DNA from: Larix kaempferi
Lineage: Eukaryota; Streptophyta; Pinopsida; Pinales; Pinaceae
NCBI GenBank assembly: GCA_027924585.1
Contig: BSBM01000007.1
Coordinates: 10,321,501-10,385,500, forward strand
Reading direction: 5' to 3'
Length of the DNA: 64,000 nucleotides
The position numbers and the translations under genes were made by a program. This document shows, one piece after another, positions 54,125 through 64,000 of the stretch; position 1 is the stretch's first letter; each line of letters starts with the position of its first letter. The notes below the pieces were generated by a model. The model saw nothing but the letters and a program-made list of their open reading frames with translations, did no database searches and was not told the origin of the DNA.

Positions 54125-54754
54125 ATGTCTTACTATTATGATGAATCCTATGAGTACAATTCTTATGAGGAATATGCAGATGCTTATGAGCAATATGAAG
54201 CAGAATGTGAATGGTACAAAGAAGAGGTGCCATCATGCAACACTTCTTACAATTTCAAGAGAAATGAAGGTTATTCTTATGACTTTAGATCTGATGAATA
54301 TGAGTGTGTCACACCAACCAAGGATAATTCTATGAGTGAGTTCCAAAGATGGAGAGCAAAATATAAAACCTTGCCCCAACAATATCAAAAATATCAAGAA
54401 TATCTTGCTTTTAGCAAAAATACACAAAATGCCATGTCTTTTGAGTACTTTGTTGAACATGTTTTTGAAAATAGGCCCAAAAATGAAGATGTGGAGTTAG
54501 TAAAGAAAGGTTTATGCCCTTCTTGTAAAGAACCTTGGAGTGAGTATCATACATGTGTGCATGAAATTATGTCCCACTTGAGGAGAGCTTTTGAGAATTC
54601 TTCAAAAAGAGATTCCAAAGATATTGATCATAAGGAAAACAAGGGGCAAAATGCATCATCTTTCTTGAAGTATAAAACTGAAGAGACATCACAAGAGCAT
54701 GAAGAAGATTCTATTGAAAATATGGAAGATCATTTCGAGACACCTTCTAGCTGA
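54125..54754 (+). CDS. Element D ORF1, gag-like, unknown
   Basis: I start it at ATG 54125, the first ATG in frame after the primer site (the frame is open from 54116). The 209-residue product opens with a Tyr/Glu-rich stretch (MSYYYDESYEYNSYEEYADA). Near residues 138-151 it has CPSCKEPWSEYHTC, with the CX2CX7HXC spacing of chromovirus-type gag knuckles (compare CxxCxExWSPGHxC forms). The capsid core is not recognisable. The C-terminus is acidic (ETSQEHEEDSIENMEDHFE). TGA at 54752 ends it, but the frame then stays open for about 29 codons, so the stop may be a mutation that separated it from ORF2. Confidence 0.65.
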   Translation: MSYYYDESYEYNSYEEYADAYEQYEAECEWYKEEVPSCNTSYNFKRNEGYSYDFRSDEYECVTPTKDNSMSEFQRWRAKYKTLPQQYQKYQEYLAFSKNTQNAMSFEYFVEHVFENRPKNEDVELVKKGLCPSCKEPWSEYHTCVHEIMSHLRRAFENSSKRDSKDIDHKENKGQNASSFLKYKTEETSQEHEEDSIENMEDHFETPSS

Positions 54755-54798
54755 GACATGAACCAAAGAGCATTTACTAATGGATGCTTAAACTATGA

Positions 54799-56583
54799 AG
54801 AGTACCTATTGATGGGTGCTCACACATCTATGTTGGTGACATAGAGATCACTTTTGAAAGTGTTGCTGCAAGCACAAGTTCCATTAAGCATGATAATGAA
54901 GACCTTGTAGCAGTTGAAGAAGAACCAAGATCAACTTCCCCATCACCACTTGAGCTTCATGAAGTTGGTCCAAGCAAAAATGAAGAAGATGAGGAGGTTC
55001 ATTTGCAAGAGCCTCATTTTCTTGAAGGGTCCTTAAAGATGAATGAAAAAAAGATCCAAAAGTCCCTCAACATTATCCATGACACTCAAGCATTGGTTTC
55101 AAATTCTTGTTGGAGAGCTACTTCATTAGAGGAAACATCCTTCATTGAAGACATGGAGAAGATTCAAAGAGCAATGTGCCACATCAAAGGTAATTTCATG
55201 TCTTTGCTTTTTGATAGAAACCATTTGTTTGAGCTTAATGAATTGTTACATGATGCATACTTGAAGAATAATGAGGATATTCATAAGCTCACAATTCAAA
55301 ATGAGCAACTTCTTGAAAAGTTGAAAGATACTTGTTTTTCTTCCTATGTTTCAGATTGTCAAATGGTAGATTGTTTGGAGGATTCTCATGACATGGTGGA
55401 TCATGAGAAATGTGGAAATTTGAATGTGCTTAATGTGTTTGAAGATGAACTTGAAGATATCCAAACACTTGATGTGGTGGAAGAGGAACTTGAATTGTCT
55501 CTTGATGAAGGTTATGCAATTTTTAAAGAAGAGCATGATTCCTCTACATTGGAACCAATCTATGACAAAGGTTTCACACTTTTGAAGGCGCTGCATGATA
55601 CTACCCATATGGATCCTTCCCATGATGAAACTTCTACACTTTTTTATCATTTGGGTAAGTTAGTTCATTATCCTACATCCTACAATTCCATGTTTTGCAG
55701 CATTAATCTCAATGAAGTATGGGTGAAAGGGTTCTTTTTGATGGTGCCACATGAGGAGTATGGAACTCCTAGATTTAACTTTTACGATGACATGGTTGGA
55801 GCACATTCTTATTCATATTTGCAGCAGCATCCTTTGTTACTTTATGATGATGCACATCTACACGAATGCACCTATGATATGCATTTGAGTCACTTGAAGA
55901 CTCATGATTTTTCTTGCTCAACACTTGATTCATTTGATGTTGGAGGAACTTCATCCAACACTTGGGTGAATAGATTTATGATTGGAGAAATTTTTTGTTG
56001 CAAAACACATACTTTGTTATATATTTATGACTCTCACATTCAGGGATGCATGGGTGAGACTTCTTTGAGTCATTTGAAGTCTCCTTGTTCTTTCTGCTCA
56101 TTATTTGGTTCAGATTTTAGTGGAGATTCTTCATTCACTTCTTGGATGAAAGAATACATGGTTGAATATTTTGATGCATATCACATCCTTTTGGATCAGC
56201 ATTATAGGACATGGGATCCTTACCTATGTCATTGGAGCATATTTTATTGGTCACTTGAAGTTTGTATGCACTTGGAAAATGGTGGTCTACTTGCTTGGAG
56301 GTATAAGCACTTTCATGACTCTTTGATGAAGCATATCCTTGATGTACATTTTCATTATGTTGTTATGTACTTTGATGATATATATTTGGTACTCATGATG
56401 TTTGGAAGGATGCATACAAGAAAATGGGATCCAAGAATCCTCTTAACTAATGGTGTGGATTGGAGAGCACTCTTAATTATTGGGGTGCAATACAAGCAAT
56501 GGGACCCTGGAATAATTTTTATCTCATTGGTTTCATTTTTTTTGGGGAAACAAGAAGTATGGGAGATGGATTTCCCCACTTAA
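54799..56583 (+). CDS. Element D ORF2, long protein of unknown function
   Basis: The frame is open for 594 codons. The first in-frame ATG is near 55039; the frame may once have continued ORF1 through a frameshift near 54790. I do not recognise a domain. Visible structure: a helical, acidic N-terminal half with heptad-like spacing; three degenerate 20-residue repeats (DEGYAIFKEEHDSSTLEPI type) near 55500-55640; a duplicated block of about 55 residues starting HLHECTYDMHLSHLK and HIQGCMGETSLSHLK (about 55855-56190); and a Trp/His/Asp-rich tail with repeated WDP. It is not protease, RT, RNase H or integrase. Its survival open suggests recent insertion or constraint. Confidence 0.6.
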   Translation, partial: RVPIDGCSHIYVGDIEITFESVAASTSSIKHDNEDLVAVEEEPRSTSPSPLELHEVGPSKNEEDEEVHLQEPHFLEGSLKMNEKKIQKSLNIIHDTQALVSNSCWRATSLEETSFIEDMEKIQRAMCHIKGNFMSLLFDRNHLFELNELLHDAYLKNNEDIHKLTIQNEQLLEKLKDTCFSSYVSDCQMVDCLEDSHDMVDHEKCGNLNVLNVFEDELEDIQTLDVVEEELELSLDEGYAIFKEEHDSSTLEPIYDKGFTLLKALHDTTHMDPSHDETSTLFYHLGKLVHYPTSYNSMFCSINLNEVWVKGFFLMVPHEEYGTPRFNFYDDMVGAHSYSYLQQHPLLLYDDAHLHECTYDMHLSHLKTHDFSCSTLDSFDVGGTSSNTWVNRFMIGEIFCCKTHTLLYIYDSHIQGCMGETSLSHLKSPCSFCSLFGSDFSGDSSFTSWMKEYMVEYFDAYHILLDQHYRTWDPYLCHWSIFYWSLEVCMHLENGGLLAWRYKHFHDSLMKHILDVHFHYVVMYFDDIYLVLMMFGRMHTRKWDPRILLTNGVDWRALLIIGVQYKQWDPGIIFISLVSFFLGKQEVWEMDFPT

Positions 56584-56756
56584 TAAAGTAATTTTTATCA
56601 GAGTAGTGCAGAATAAAGCATGGTGGTTCCTCTCTAAAATCTTCATGGAAACTCAAAGACTCAATGTTGGGCAATTCAATGGCAACTTCAAAGAATTATA
56701 CAGAAAGCAGGTTCTTCAACACCCATGTTTAAAATTGCTTGAGGACAAGCAATATT
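56584..56756 (+). other. Element D 3' untranslated stretch
   Basis: Short non-coding sequence between ORF2 and the polypurine tract. No feature is evident. Confidence 0.6.
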
Positions 56757-56770
56757 GGGAAGGGAGGATT
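56757..56770 (+). other. Element D polypurine tract
   Basis: GGGAAGGGAGGATT immediately precedes the second LTR. Confidence 0.85.
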
Positions 56771-58798
56771 TGTCATGTCCCAAATTTGGTATTGGGTCAC
56801 AATGGCCTAATCACATTGGCCCTATTCATTGGAGTTTGTAAAATGGATGCTAAAGGTCAAATAATTGCCAAGGAGGAAAATTACTAGTTTCCTAGGTTTG
56901 GGGTGGAAGCTTTGGGATTTGGAATAATGGGGATAATAAATGATGTTTGAACATTAGAATGGAATAAATATTTAATAAAGGAGCTAAATAAATATATACA
57001 AGTGAAAATGAAAGTGGCATTTGATCATGAAGACACATGGAGGAAGTGGGACCCACATATGGCTAGATTTCCCCACTACACTTGGCATCATTCTCTCACC
57101 AATTTGAATTCAAGGTGAATGATAAAATACTTGGGGGAGTCCAAAAGTTATTATTCATTGCATGACTCATACAAGGTTGAAATATAGAGAAAGAGTAACT
57201 CCCATGGAAGAGGAAGAGGCAATTTGGAGCTAGTGAGACACTTGGGCTAGATTCCCTAGCTCTATGACAACAATGATGAAGGTGCTATGACACCTAAGAC
57301 ACAAATCAGACCTGAAGGCTGACATATGACATATATGACATGTCAGGGCTAAAAATAGACTCCAAGAGGGCGCTCAAGGGTTTTAGGGCAGCTAAGATTC
57401 TTCCACATGTGATTTGGTGTAAGTGGGAGACTAGGAATTGTTGTACAAGTGGCGTTCTTTGGAATCTCTTCCCAACTTGAGTTGGCATTAGTCTCTTGGA
57501 AGGAATTCGGCCCATGGATTACATTAGAAATTTATAAATGTCAATAACAAAGAATGAAACCATCTTTTTATCATTTGTATAATTTGCAATTGCATTTGTG
57601 AAGAGGGAGAGCTAGTGGATGACTAGTTTCTTGCCTTAGCCAATTTCGAGGGTGAAAGATTCCAATCCAAGTTGGTAATTGGAAAGGCCATTCAGACCTT
57701 TCATTTGGATATTTAATGGAGTCTTTATTTCTAGGTTTAATCTACATGGAATCTCATGGTTTATTCTATTGCAGCTCACTCCTTCAACCATTTCCAGTTT
57801 TGATGGCATATTCTTGATCCTTGAGGGAGGGCGTTTTTGGTGAGCTATTGTACTCTTTGGGGAAGCTTTAAATGCCCCATTTCTTTTGTAATATGAAATA
57901 AATACTATGTTCTACATCTCCAAAAATTTTCAGGTCGAAATTCCAAGTAGAAATGTATAAATCTCATTTTTAATGGAAGAACAATGTCATTTCCCCACTA
58001 CCTTGTTGTGAGCCAAAGTATTGATGATGATTTTGAATTAATGGATGATTCTCTGATATATTTGTGATCCATATACTGCCATGGATTACTTATACTATTT
58101 TCATGTACTGTACTTGAGCATTTGATTCATTTTTACTTAGTTTAGTTGTATTGGGAGGTGAAATAGTGCCATTTCCCCCAAGGGTCGAATTGGGGATTTT
58201 TGTAGTTGAATGGGAGAGGGTGAGAACAATTGTAATAATCCATTAATGGTGCATATTAGAATTTAATAAAATAATTAACACATTACATACCTGTTTTCAT
58301 AAATTTGAGTGGGTTTGGAGGCATTTGGGAAGCCATTTTTCAGTACTTACCTAGGGGGATTTGAACCCCAAATTACTAGTAAAATTGCATAATTGGTCCA
58401 GAATATTAAGAGAGTTTGAAGAGGTTTTTTTGTGGACATATGTCATCCATAAATATAATATTCAAGTTAAAATATCATTCATACACCTTCCCTCAAGATT
58501 TGAGGGCATTTGGAGTCAATTTGAGACCTAGAGACCAATACTAGTCAAAGGAAAATCACTAGTAAAGTTACCTACATTGATCAGAATTGAAAGAGGATTT
58601 GTAGAATTATTTTAAAGGTCCAAAGGAATCTCTAGAACACATATTTATGTTCTAATATCATTCATTTACCTTCTCAAAATATTTGGGATCATTTGGGGCA
58701 AATTTGGGACCTAGAGATCAAAACTAGTCAAAGGTCGAACTAGGGAAAAAAAGTGGAAAATTGCCATTTTAATAAAATTCCTAACAAGGGACATTACA
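56771..58798 (+). repeat. Element D 3' LTR
   Basis: It is 2028 bp, collinear with 52030-54058, ending GACATTACA. The copia B gag frame resumes at the next bases (AATGAAC). Confidence 0.95.
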
Positions 58799-59780
58799 AA
58801 TGAACTTATGGAATCAACTAAAAGGGGTCAATATGTCGAATGGAAAAACCATTCAATCCTATTTCTCCAAGGTCTCTCAGATCAAGGAACAACTTGAAGC
58901 TATAGATGAAATAGTGGAGAATGGTGAAATTGTTATGACCACTTTGAATGGCCTTCCTAGGTTATGAGACTCTTTTATCCAAGGGATCTGTGCAAGAAAG
59001 AAATTAATCTCCTTCAGTAGACTGTGGGAGGAATGTTCTCAAGAAGAAGAAAGGATTGTGGCAAGAGAAGAAAAGATGGGGAATGAAGATCAAGCCCTCA
59101 CAATACACACCAAGAGGGAGCCATCCCATCTCAAGAAGAAATATTCTCATACTTATCACAAAGATAAGAAAGATCTAAGGTGTTTCAATTGAAATGAGAA
59201 AGGTCACTCTGCTTCAGAATGTCCCAAGAACAAAAGGGATAACAACAACAACTCCAACAAGAAGAAGAAGGGCAGCAAAAGAAAGTTCCATGCTCATGCT
59301 GCTAAAGATGATGAACCTCCAAAGAAGAAAGCTAGGGCAGAAAGTGATGATGACTCATCAAGTGAAGAAGAGTATGTTCTTATCTCTGCTCTCACAGGTA
59401 CTATCTCCCATGGTTGTAATTATTGGTTAATTGACAGTGGGGCTTTCAAACACATGAATGGGTTTAAAGAATCTTTTGTAAATATATCTGAACATGAATC
59501 ACCCCATAAAGTGAAACTTGGGGATGATTATCAATACCCCATCAAAGGAAGTGGTGAAGCCTCCTACAACCTAGATTCTGGAAAATCATTGAAGATGAAA
59601 GAAGTCTTTTATGTACCTGGGCTCAAGAAGAACCTACTCTCCATCTCTGCATTAGATGCAAAAGGTATGAGGGTTGCATTTGTGGATGGCCAAGTCCTAA
59701 TGTGGCTAAAGGATAAGACCATAGATGATGCAGTAGTAATTGGAGAGCAAGAGGGAGGTTTGTATAAATTGAAAGGATAA
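58799..59780 (+). pseudogene. Copia B gag C-terminus, zinc knuckle and protease
   Basis: It resumes NLWNQLKGVNMSNGKTIQSY, the middle of copia gag. TGA (58965) replaces tryptophan before DSFIQG. The zinc knuckle at 59181-59225 reads CFN-stop-NEKGHSASEC, so TGA (59190) stands exactly at the second cysteine of CX2CX4HX4C. A Lys/Asn-rich linker leads to protease: YWLIDSGAFKHMNGF (near 59424), with the DSGA active site intact. FYVPGLKKNLLSISAL follows, as is typical. TAA at 59778 ends the run. All in one frame. Confidence 0.92.
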
Positions 59781-60860
59781 CCTGAACATGCCATGGTGCA
59801 TGACTCCATGGAGCCAAGTGAACTTTCTCATAGAAGACTTGCTCATATGCACTATAGGGAACTCCCAATTGCAAGCAAGGTTGTAGAGGGTCTTCCTGAA
59901 ATCAAGACCAAACATGAAGGTGTTTGCAAAGGATGTGCAAAAGGTAAGAACATTAAGAAGGCTTTCCCAAGTAGTGAAAGCAAGGCAAAAGGTATCTTGG
60001 AAATCATCCACTCAGATGTATGTGGTCCTATGTCATCCAATTCTCTAAGTGGGTATGTTTACTATGTCTCTTTCATTAATGACTTCTCCAGGAAGACTTG
60101 GATTTACTTCTTGAAGAACAAAGATGAGGTGTTTGATAAGCTCAAGGAATTCAAAACCTTGATGGAGAATCAAACTGATAAGAAGATCAAAACATTCAGA
60201 TCCGACAATGGTGGAGAGTTCACCTTAGGTGACTTCAAGAAGCTTTGCAGTGGTTCAGGGATTAAGAGGGAGTTGACTGCTCCTTACAATCCATAATAGA
60301 ATGGAGTTGCAGAAAGGAAGAACAGAACAATCATGGAAGCAGCAAGGGCAATGTTGCATGACCAGGATCTACCTATGCATCTATAGGCAGAAGCATTTAG
60401 AACAGTTGTATATGTGCAGAATAGAACACCCCACAAGATATTGGACAACAAGACACTAGAAGAAGTATTCTCTGGTAAGAAACCTGAAGTCAGTCATCTC
60501 AGAATATTTGGTTGTCTAGTATACAGTCATGTCCCAAAGGAAAAGAGGACCAAACTAGATCCTTCAGGAAAGAAGGGTATCTTTGTGGGTTACAGTGAAA
60601 GCTCAAAAGCCTACAGAATATACTTTCCAGGGTTCAAGAAGATTGATGTCAGCAGGGATGTAACATTTGATGAAAACTCAGCATTCATCAAATCAAGGAA
60701 GGCACCTATTGAAGTTTATGAAGAACCTAAGGAAACTAGATTTCAAGGCACTACCTTAGCTGAAGCAATTCCAGAAGTTGTTCATGAGATTGAAGATCCG
60801 CAAGAACCTGTAGATCCACCCTGTGAGGATAACCCTCACAAGAGGAAACGTGCATGGGCT
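59781..60860 (+). pseudogene. Copia B integrase
   Basis: The zinc-binding domain: HRRLAHMHYRELPIASK and CKGCAKGK. The core has IIHSDVCGPM and FRSDNGGEFTLGD, with two catalytic aspartates. TAA TAG (60294-60299) stand where copia integrases have NPQQNGV, and the glutamate follows in NGVAERKNRT, keeping DX35E spacing. TAG at 60384 replaces a tryptophan before AEAFRT. Then come NRTPHKILDNKTLEE, LRIFGCLVYSHVPKEKR and KGIFVGYSESSKAYRIYFPG. The catalytic residues survive, but three stops prevent expression. Confidence 0.93.
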
Positions 60861-62288
60861 AGAGAGCTCATTCAAGATGCGGAAATATTTGGCATTCCAG
60901 AAAAAGAACACAGAGCAAAGAAGAGAAACAAATCACATACCAGCTATGGTGCTTTACTCAGTGACATCATGAATAAAGAACCTTCCAGTTATGAAGAATC
61001 ATCGAAAAAGAAAGAATGGAAGGATGCAATGGTTGAGGAATACCAATAAATAATGAAGAATGATGTTTGGTATGTTGTCCCAAGACCTAAAGAGAAGTAT
61101 GTTGTGACTTCCAAATGGATCTACAAAATCAAGCATGCAACAAATGGAAGCATAGAGAAATACAAGGCAAGATTCGTAGCTCGTGGCTTCTCTCAGAAAG
61201 AGGGAATAGATTATGAAGAAAATTTTGCACCTGTAGCTAGGTATACTTCCATCATAACAGTACTTGCCCTGGCTGCAACGATGAAATGGAAAATACACTA
61301 GATGGATTTCAAGACTGCTTTCTTAAATGGTGTAGTTGAAAAGGAAGTATATGTGGAGCAGCCACTTGGTTTTGAAACACATGACAGGGACTCATATGTG
61401 TGCAGATTGAAGAAATCCTTGTATGGCTTGAAGCAAGATCCCAAAACTTGGTATGGTAGGATGGACAGTTTCCTATCTAGTTTGGGATTTACCAAGATTA
61501 AAGCGAATTCCAACCTTTACTACAAGGTTGAGGAAGGGAATCTTGTGGTTCTACTCCTATATGTGGATGACCTATTTGTAATAGAAGATGATAGATTGAT
61601 TGCAGATACAAAGAGGAAGCTTGCTACCGAATTCGATATGAAGGACTTGGGGATGATGCACTATTTCCTAGGTATGGAGGTGTGGCAGAGTACAAATGGG
61701 ATCTTCCTTGGACAAGGGAAGTACACTATAGATATCCTAAAGATGTTCAGGATGATGGATTGCAAGGCCATGGCCACACCTATGGCATCAAATCTGAAGC
61801 TTCTATATGATGCTTCATCTGAGCCGGTTGATGTCTCTATGTATCGTCAGATGATTGGGTCCTTGATGTACCTTACGAACACTAGACTAGATATTTGCTT
61901 TGCGGTGAACACATTGAGCCAGTTCCTGACAGATCCAAGGAGTGTTCACCTGGTTGTTCTAAAGCATATTCTGAGGTACCTAAAGGGTATAGTTGATTAT
62001 GGGCTCAAGTATGAAGCAAATCAAAAGTTTAACTTGCAAGGTTATGTTGATTCAGATTGGGCAGGCAGTGCTGCAAATAGGAAGAGCACATCTGGGTGTT
62101 GCTTCAGTATGGGATCAGGTGTGATCTCTTGGTTTAGCAGGAAGCAGTCCTGCGTAGCACTGAGTACAGCTGAGGCAGAGTATGTTGCAGCCTGTTCGGC
62201 TAGTTGTGAGGCAGTATGGATTCGGAAGCTACTGTCTGAGTTATTTGATCTCCCATTGGATGCTATTGGTATCTTCTGTGATAACTAG
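60861..62288 (+). pseudogene. Copia B reverse transcriptase and RNase H core
   Basis: After a charged linker come KKKEWKDAMVEEYQ, a TAA at 61047, WYVVPRPKEKYVVTSKWIYK, ARFVARGFSQKEGIDYEENF and a TAG at 61299 before MDFKTAFLNG. The run 61302-62288 is open: KSLYGLKQDPKTWY, the catalytic YVDD at 61560-61571, MHYFLGMEVWQS, SLMYLTNTRLDICFAVN. RNase H follows with YVDSDWAGSAANRKSTSG and LSTAEAEYVAACSASCEAVW, then TAG at 62286 after FCDN. Confidence 0.94.
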
Positions 62289-62522
62289 AGTTCTATGAAT
62301 ATTTCTGAGAACCCATTGTTTCATGATAGGTCGAAACACATAGAGATCAAATATCACTATATCATGGATATGGTGCAGAGAGGACTAATGAATCTCCTGT
62401 ATGTTGCGATGGATGAGCAGATTGTAGATGTACTGATGAAGCCACTAGATAGAGTGAAGTTCGAGTACTTCAGGGAGAGGCTTGGTGTTCTTCAGATCGA
62501 TGACACTTCAAGGAAGAAGTGA
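62289..62522 (+). pseudogene. Copia B RNase H C-terminus
   Basis: The same frame continues after the TAG: SENPLFHDRSKHIEIKYHYI, then VDVLMKPLDRVKFEYFRERL, corresponding to ADVLTKPL in copia A (several substitutions). It ends at TGA 62520. The match to 826-1053 is close. Confidence 0.92.
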
Positions 62523-64000
62523 TGGACACATTTGTTGAAGCCATTCCAAGCATGTTGGAAGGAGGATCCTTCACATGGTTGTGGATGTAAGCATTGGATG
62601 ATGAGCATCGGGATGATGCTCCAGTTACTACTCTGTATGTGCATCAGGATGATGCTGGATATGATCAGTTGGATCATTTATATGTATATGTATGTACACA
62701 TCATGTTGGATGCTGGATATGATCAGTTGGATCATTTGTATGTATATGTATGTACGCATCATGTTGGATGCTGGATATGATCGGTTAGATCATTTGTATG
62801 TATTTTGTATATGCATCATGTTGGATGCTTGGACCATGTATATGTATATGTATCAGGTGGATACTGTGTATGATCAAGTAGATCATGTATGTTGATATAT
62901 ATCAGTTAGATGCATTGTGTGGATCATGTATCTATGTATGTATAAGATGGATACATTGTATGATCAGGTGGATCATATATGATGATATGTATCAGGTAGA
63001 TACTTGGTATGCATCAGGTGGATGCATTGTATGATCAGGATGATCATGATGACGAGCTTCAAGATGTTGATCTAGATGATATGTACTAGGATGGTACAAT
63101 GATGATGATCAGTATGATCATAATCATCAGGATGGTGCTTCATGCGATGATGATCTGTTGGATCATGAGTATCAGGTTGATACTTGGAGGTCAGAGATGA
63201 TATGTGGCAGGTTGTGCAAATAGCATGTAATCAGTCCTCAGATATCTGATAGGTTGAGCTATGTGCTCGTAATCAGTCCTAGGGTGAGGTATTGCTATGT
63301 AGTATGTAATCAGTCCTCAAATATCCGATAGGTTGAGCTGTGTGCTTGTAATCACTCCTCTGATGAGGTATTACTACAGAGACAAGTAATCAGTCCTGGA
63401 GATCTGATAGGTTGAGCTGTGTGCTCATAATAAGTCCTGGGATGCTCTTTAGAGATATTGTTGGTCGTGCTGTGACACATAAATGTTCCTGGGATGCTCC
63501 TTAAAGGTATTGTCTATTCACATGTAATCAATCTTGGAGATCCGAGAGGTTGAGCTGTGTGCTCGTAATAAGTCCTGGGATGCTCTTTAGAGATCTTGTT
63601 GGTCATGTTGCGGCACATAAATGTTCCTAGGATGCTTTTTAAAGGTATTGTGAAGGAGATGCATGTAATCAGTACTGAGGAGATCTTGTTGGTCGTGCTT
63701 AGGCACATAAATGTTCCTATGATACTCTTGTCAGGTATTGCATCCGCACATAAAATTAGTCCTGAAAGACCACCTCTATCAGACCATTCGCATAGATCAT
63801 GAAGACCTACAGGTGGTGAGCCTACATCCAGTATGAAAAGGGACTGGCTCTGTAGAACTTCCTATGACGAGTAGATTCAGAGATTGGTTGAGATAGCAAC
63901 AGCAATGACGATGATGATGACGATGCATCGATGACAATGATCCAGAGAAGAAGACTTGTGCTAGCAGATCTGTGTTGAGAAATACCTTCCTAGTTAAGAG
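62523..64000 (+). repeat. Copia B repeat-rich 3' tail
   Basis: Homologous in position and motifs to 1054-2590 of copia A but rearranged. 62640-63060 has GATCAGTTGGATCAT and GGATCATGTATCT units without the clean 50- and 57-bp periods. 63220-63750 has CATGTAATCAGTCCTG with GGTTGAGCTGTGTGCTCGTA units of about 85-115 bp. The last 200 bp match copia A closely and stop at TTAAGAG, at the edge of the missing polypurine tract and LTR. The ORFs here are repeat products. Confidence 0.85.

Larger units (their letters stand above)
52030..58798 (+). mobile_element. Element D: non-autonomous LTR retrotransposon inside copia B gag
   Basis: Two collinear 2-kb LTRs (52030-54058, 56771-58798; TGTCATGTCC to TTACA) enclose 2.7 kb. 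A methionine primer site lies two bases after the first LTR and a polypurine tract just before the second. Flanks GATGA and AATGA look like a 5-bp duplication with one change. There is no protease, integrase or RT, so it needs helpers. It carries two ORFs, one with a gag-like knuckle. LTR differences are only a few per 100 bases by eye. Confidence 0.93.
50545..64000 (+). mobile_element. Copia B: Ty1/copia element, split by element D
   Basis: The order is 5' LTR, methionine-type primer site, leader, gag (interrupted by D, 52030-58798), protease, integrase, RT, RNase H and a repeat-rich tail. The window ends at TTAAGAG, which in copia A is followed by GGAG and the LTR, so only the 3' LTR is missing. 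Protease-integrase-RT-RNase H order is diagnostic of copia. The whole gag-pol after D is one frame (58800-62522) with stops but no indel. Confidence 0.94.

Noticed and set aside
59609-60040. Minus-strand ORFs of 60-100 codons across copia B protease and integrase
   Set aside because: They are antisense shadows of the copia frame, with no motifs of their own.

Overview
The window reads as plant nuclear heterochromatin made almost wholly of LTR retrotransposons nested in one another. The evidence is initiator-Met-type primer sites (TGGTATCAGAGC), Tat-type primer sites (TGGYGACTCYGCTGGG), chromovirus, Tat and copia polyproteins, and 5-bp target duplications. I found no intact host gene, rRNA or tRNA. 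The families look gymnosperm-like to me (conifer or yew relatives), but that is recollection and is not shown by the sequence.

Layout. (1) 1-3242 is the 3' end of a copia element (copia A, + strand). It sits in the 3' LTR of (2) Tat2, a minus-strand Tat-lineage Ty3/gypsy element occupying 3243-5319 and 34177-46487. Its 3' LTR is at 3243-4129 and its 5' LTR at 45579-46487. (3) Tat2 is split by G1, a plus-strand chromovirus with very long LTRs (5320-34176), bounded by a perfect AGAAA duplication. (4) The 3' LTR of G1 is split by Tat1, a second, plus-strand Tat element (15154-31010, duplication GCCCA/TCCCA). The 5' LTR of G1 preserves the empty-site version of that target. (5) 46488-50544 is AT-rich spacer. 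(6) 50545-64000 is a second copia element of the family of copia A (copia B). Its gag is split by a 6.8-kb non-autonomous LTR element, D (52030-58798), which lacks pol and carries a long unrecognised ORF. The window ends immediately before the 3' LTR of copia B.

All coding regions are decayed, mostly by CAG/CAA/CGA-to-stop and TGG-to-stop changes, as expected of methylated silent DNA. Element D is probably the youngest insertion.

The most interesting content is in the two Tat elements. Both carry, antisense and between pol and the 3' LTR, homologous genes resembling plant mobile domain (PMD) proteins. These have a splice acceptor just before the first shared ATG and an intron at the same codon position and phase. 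Both place a second, archaeal-type RNase H in its own ORF about 105 nt after the integrase stop. Both have CpG-rich palindromic motifs near the 5' end and again near the start of the antisense gene. Tat1 also holds a 148-bp five-copy tandem array, a run of seven hairpins whose arms appear to covary, and, within its antisense gene, a hammerhead-ribozyme-like fold.
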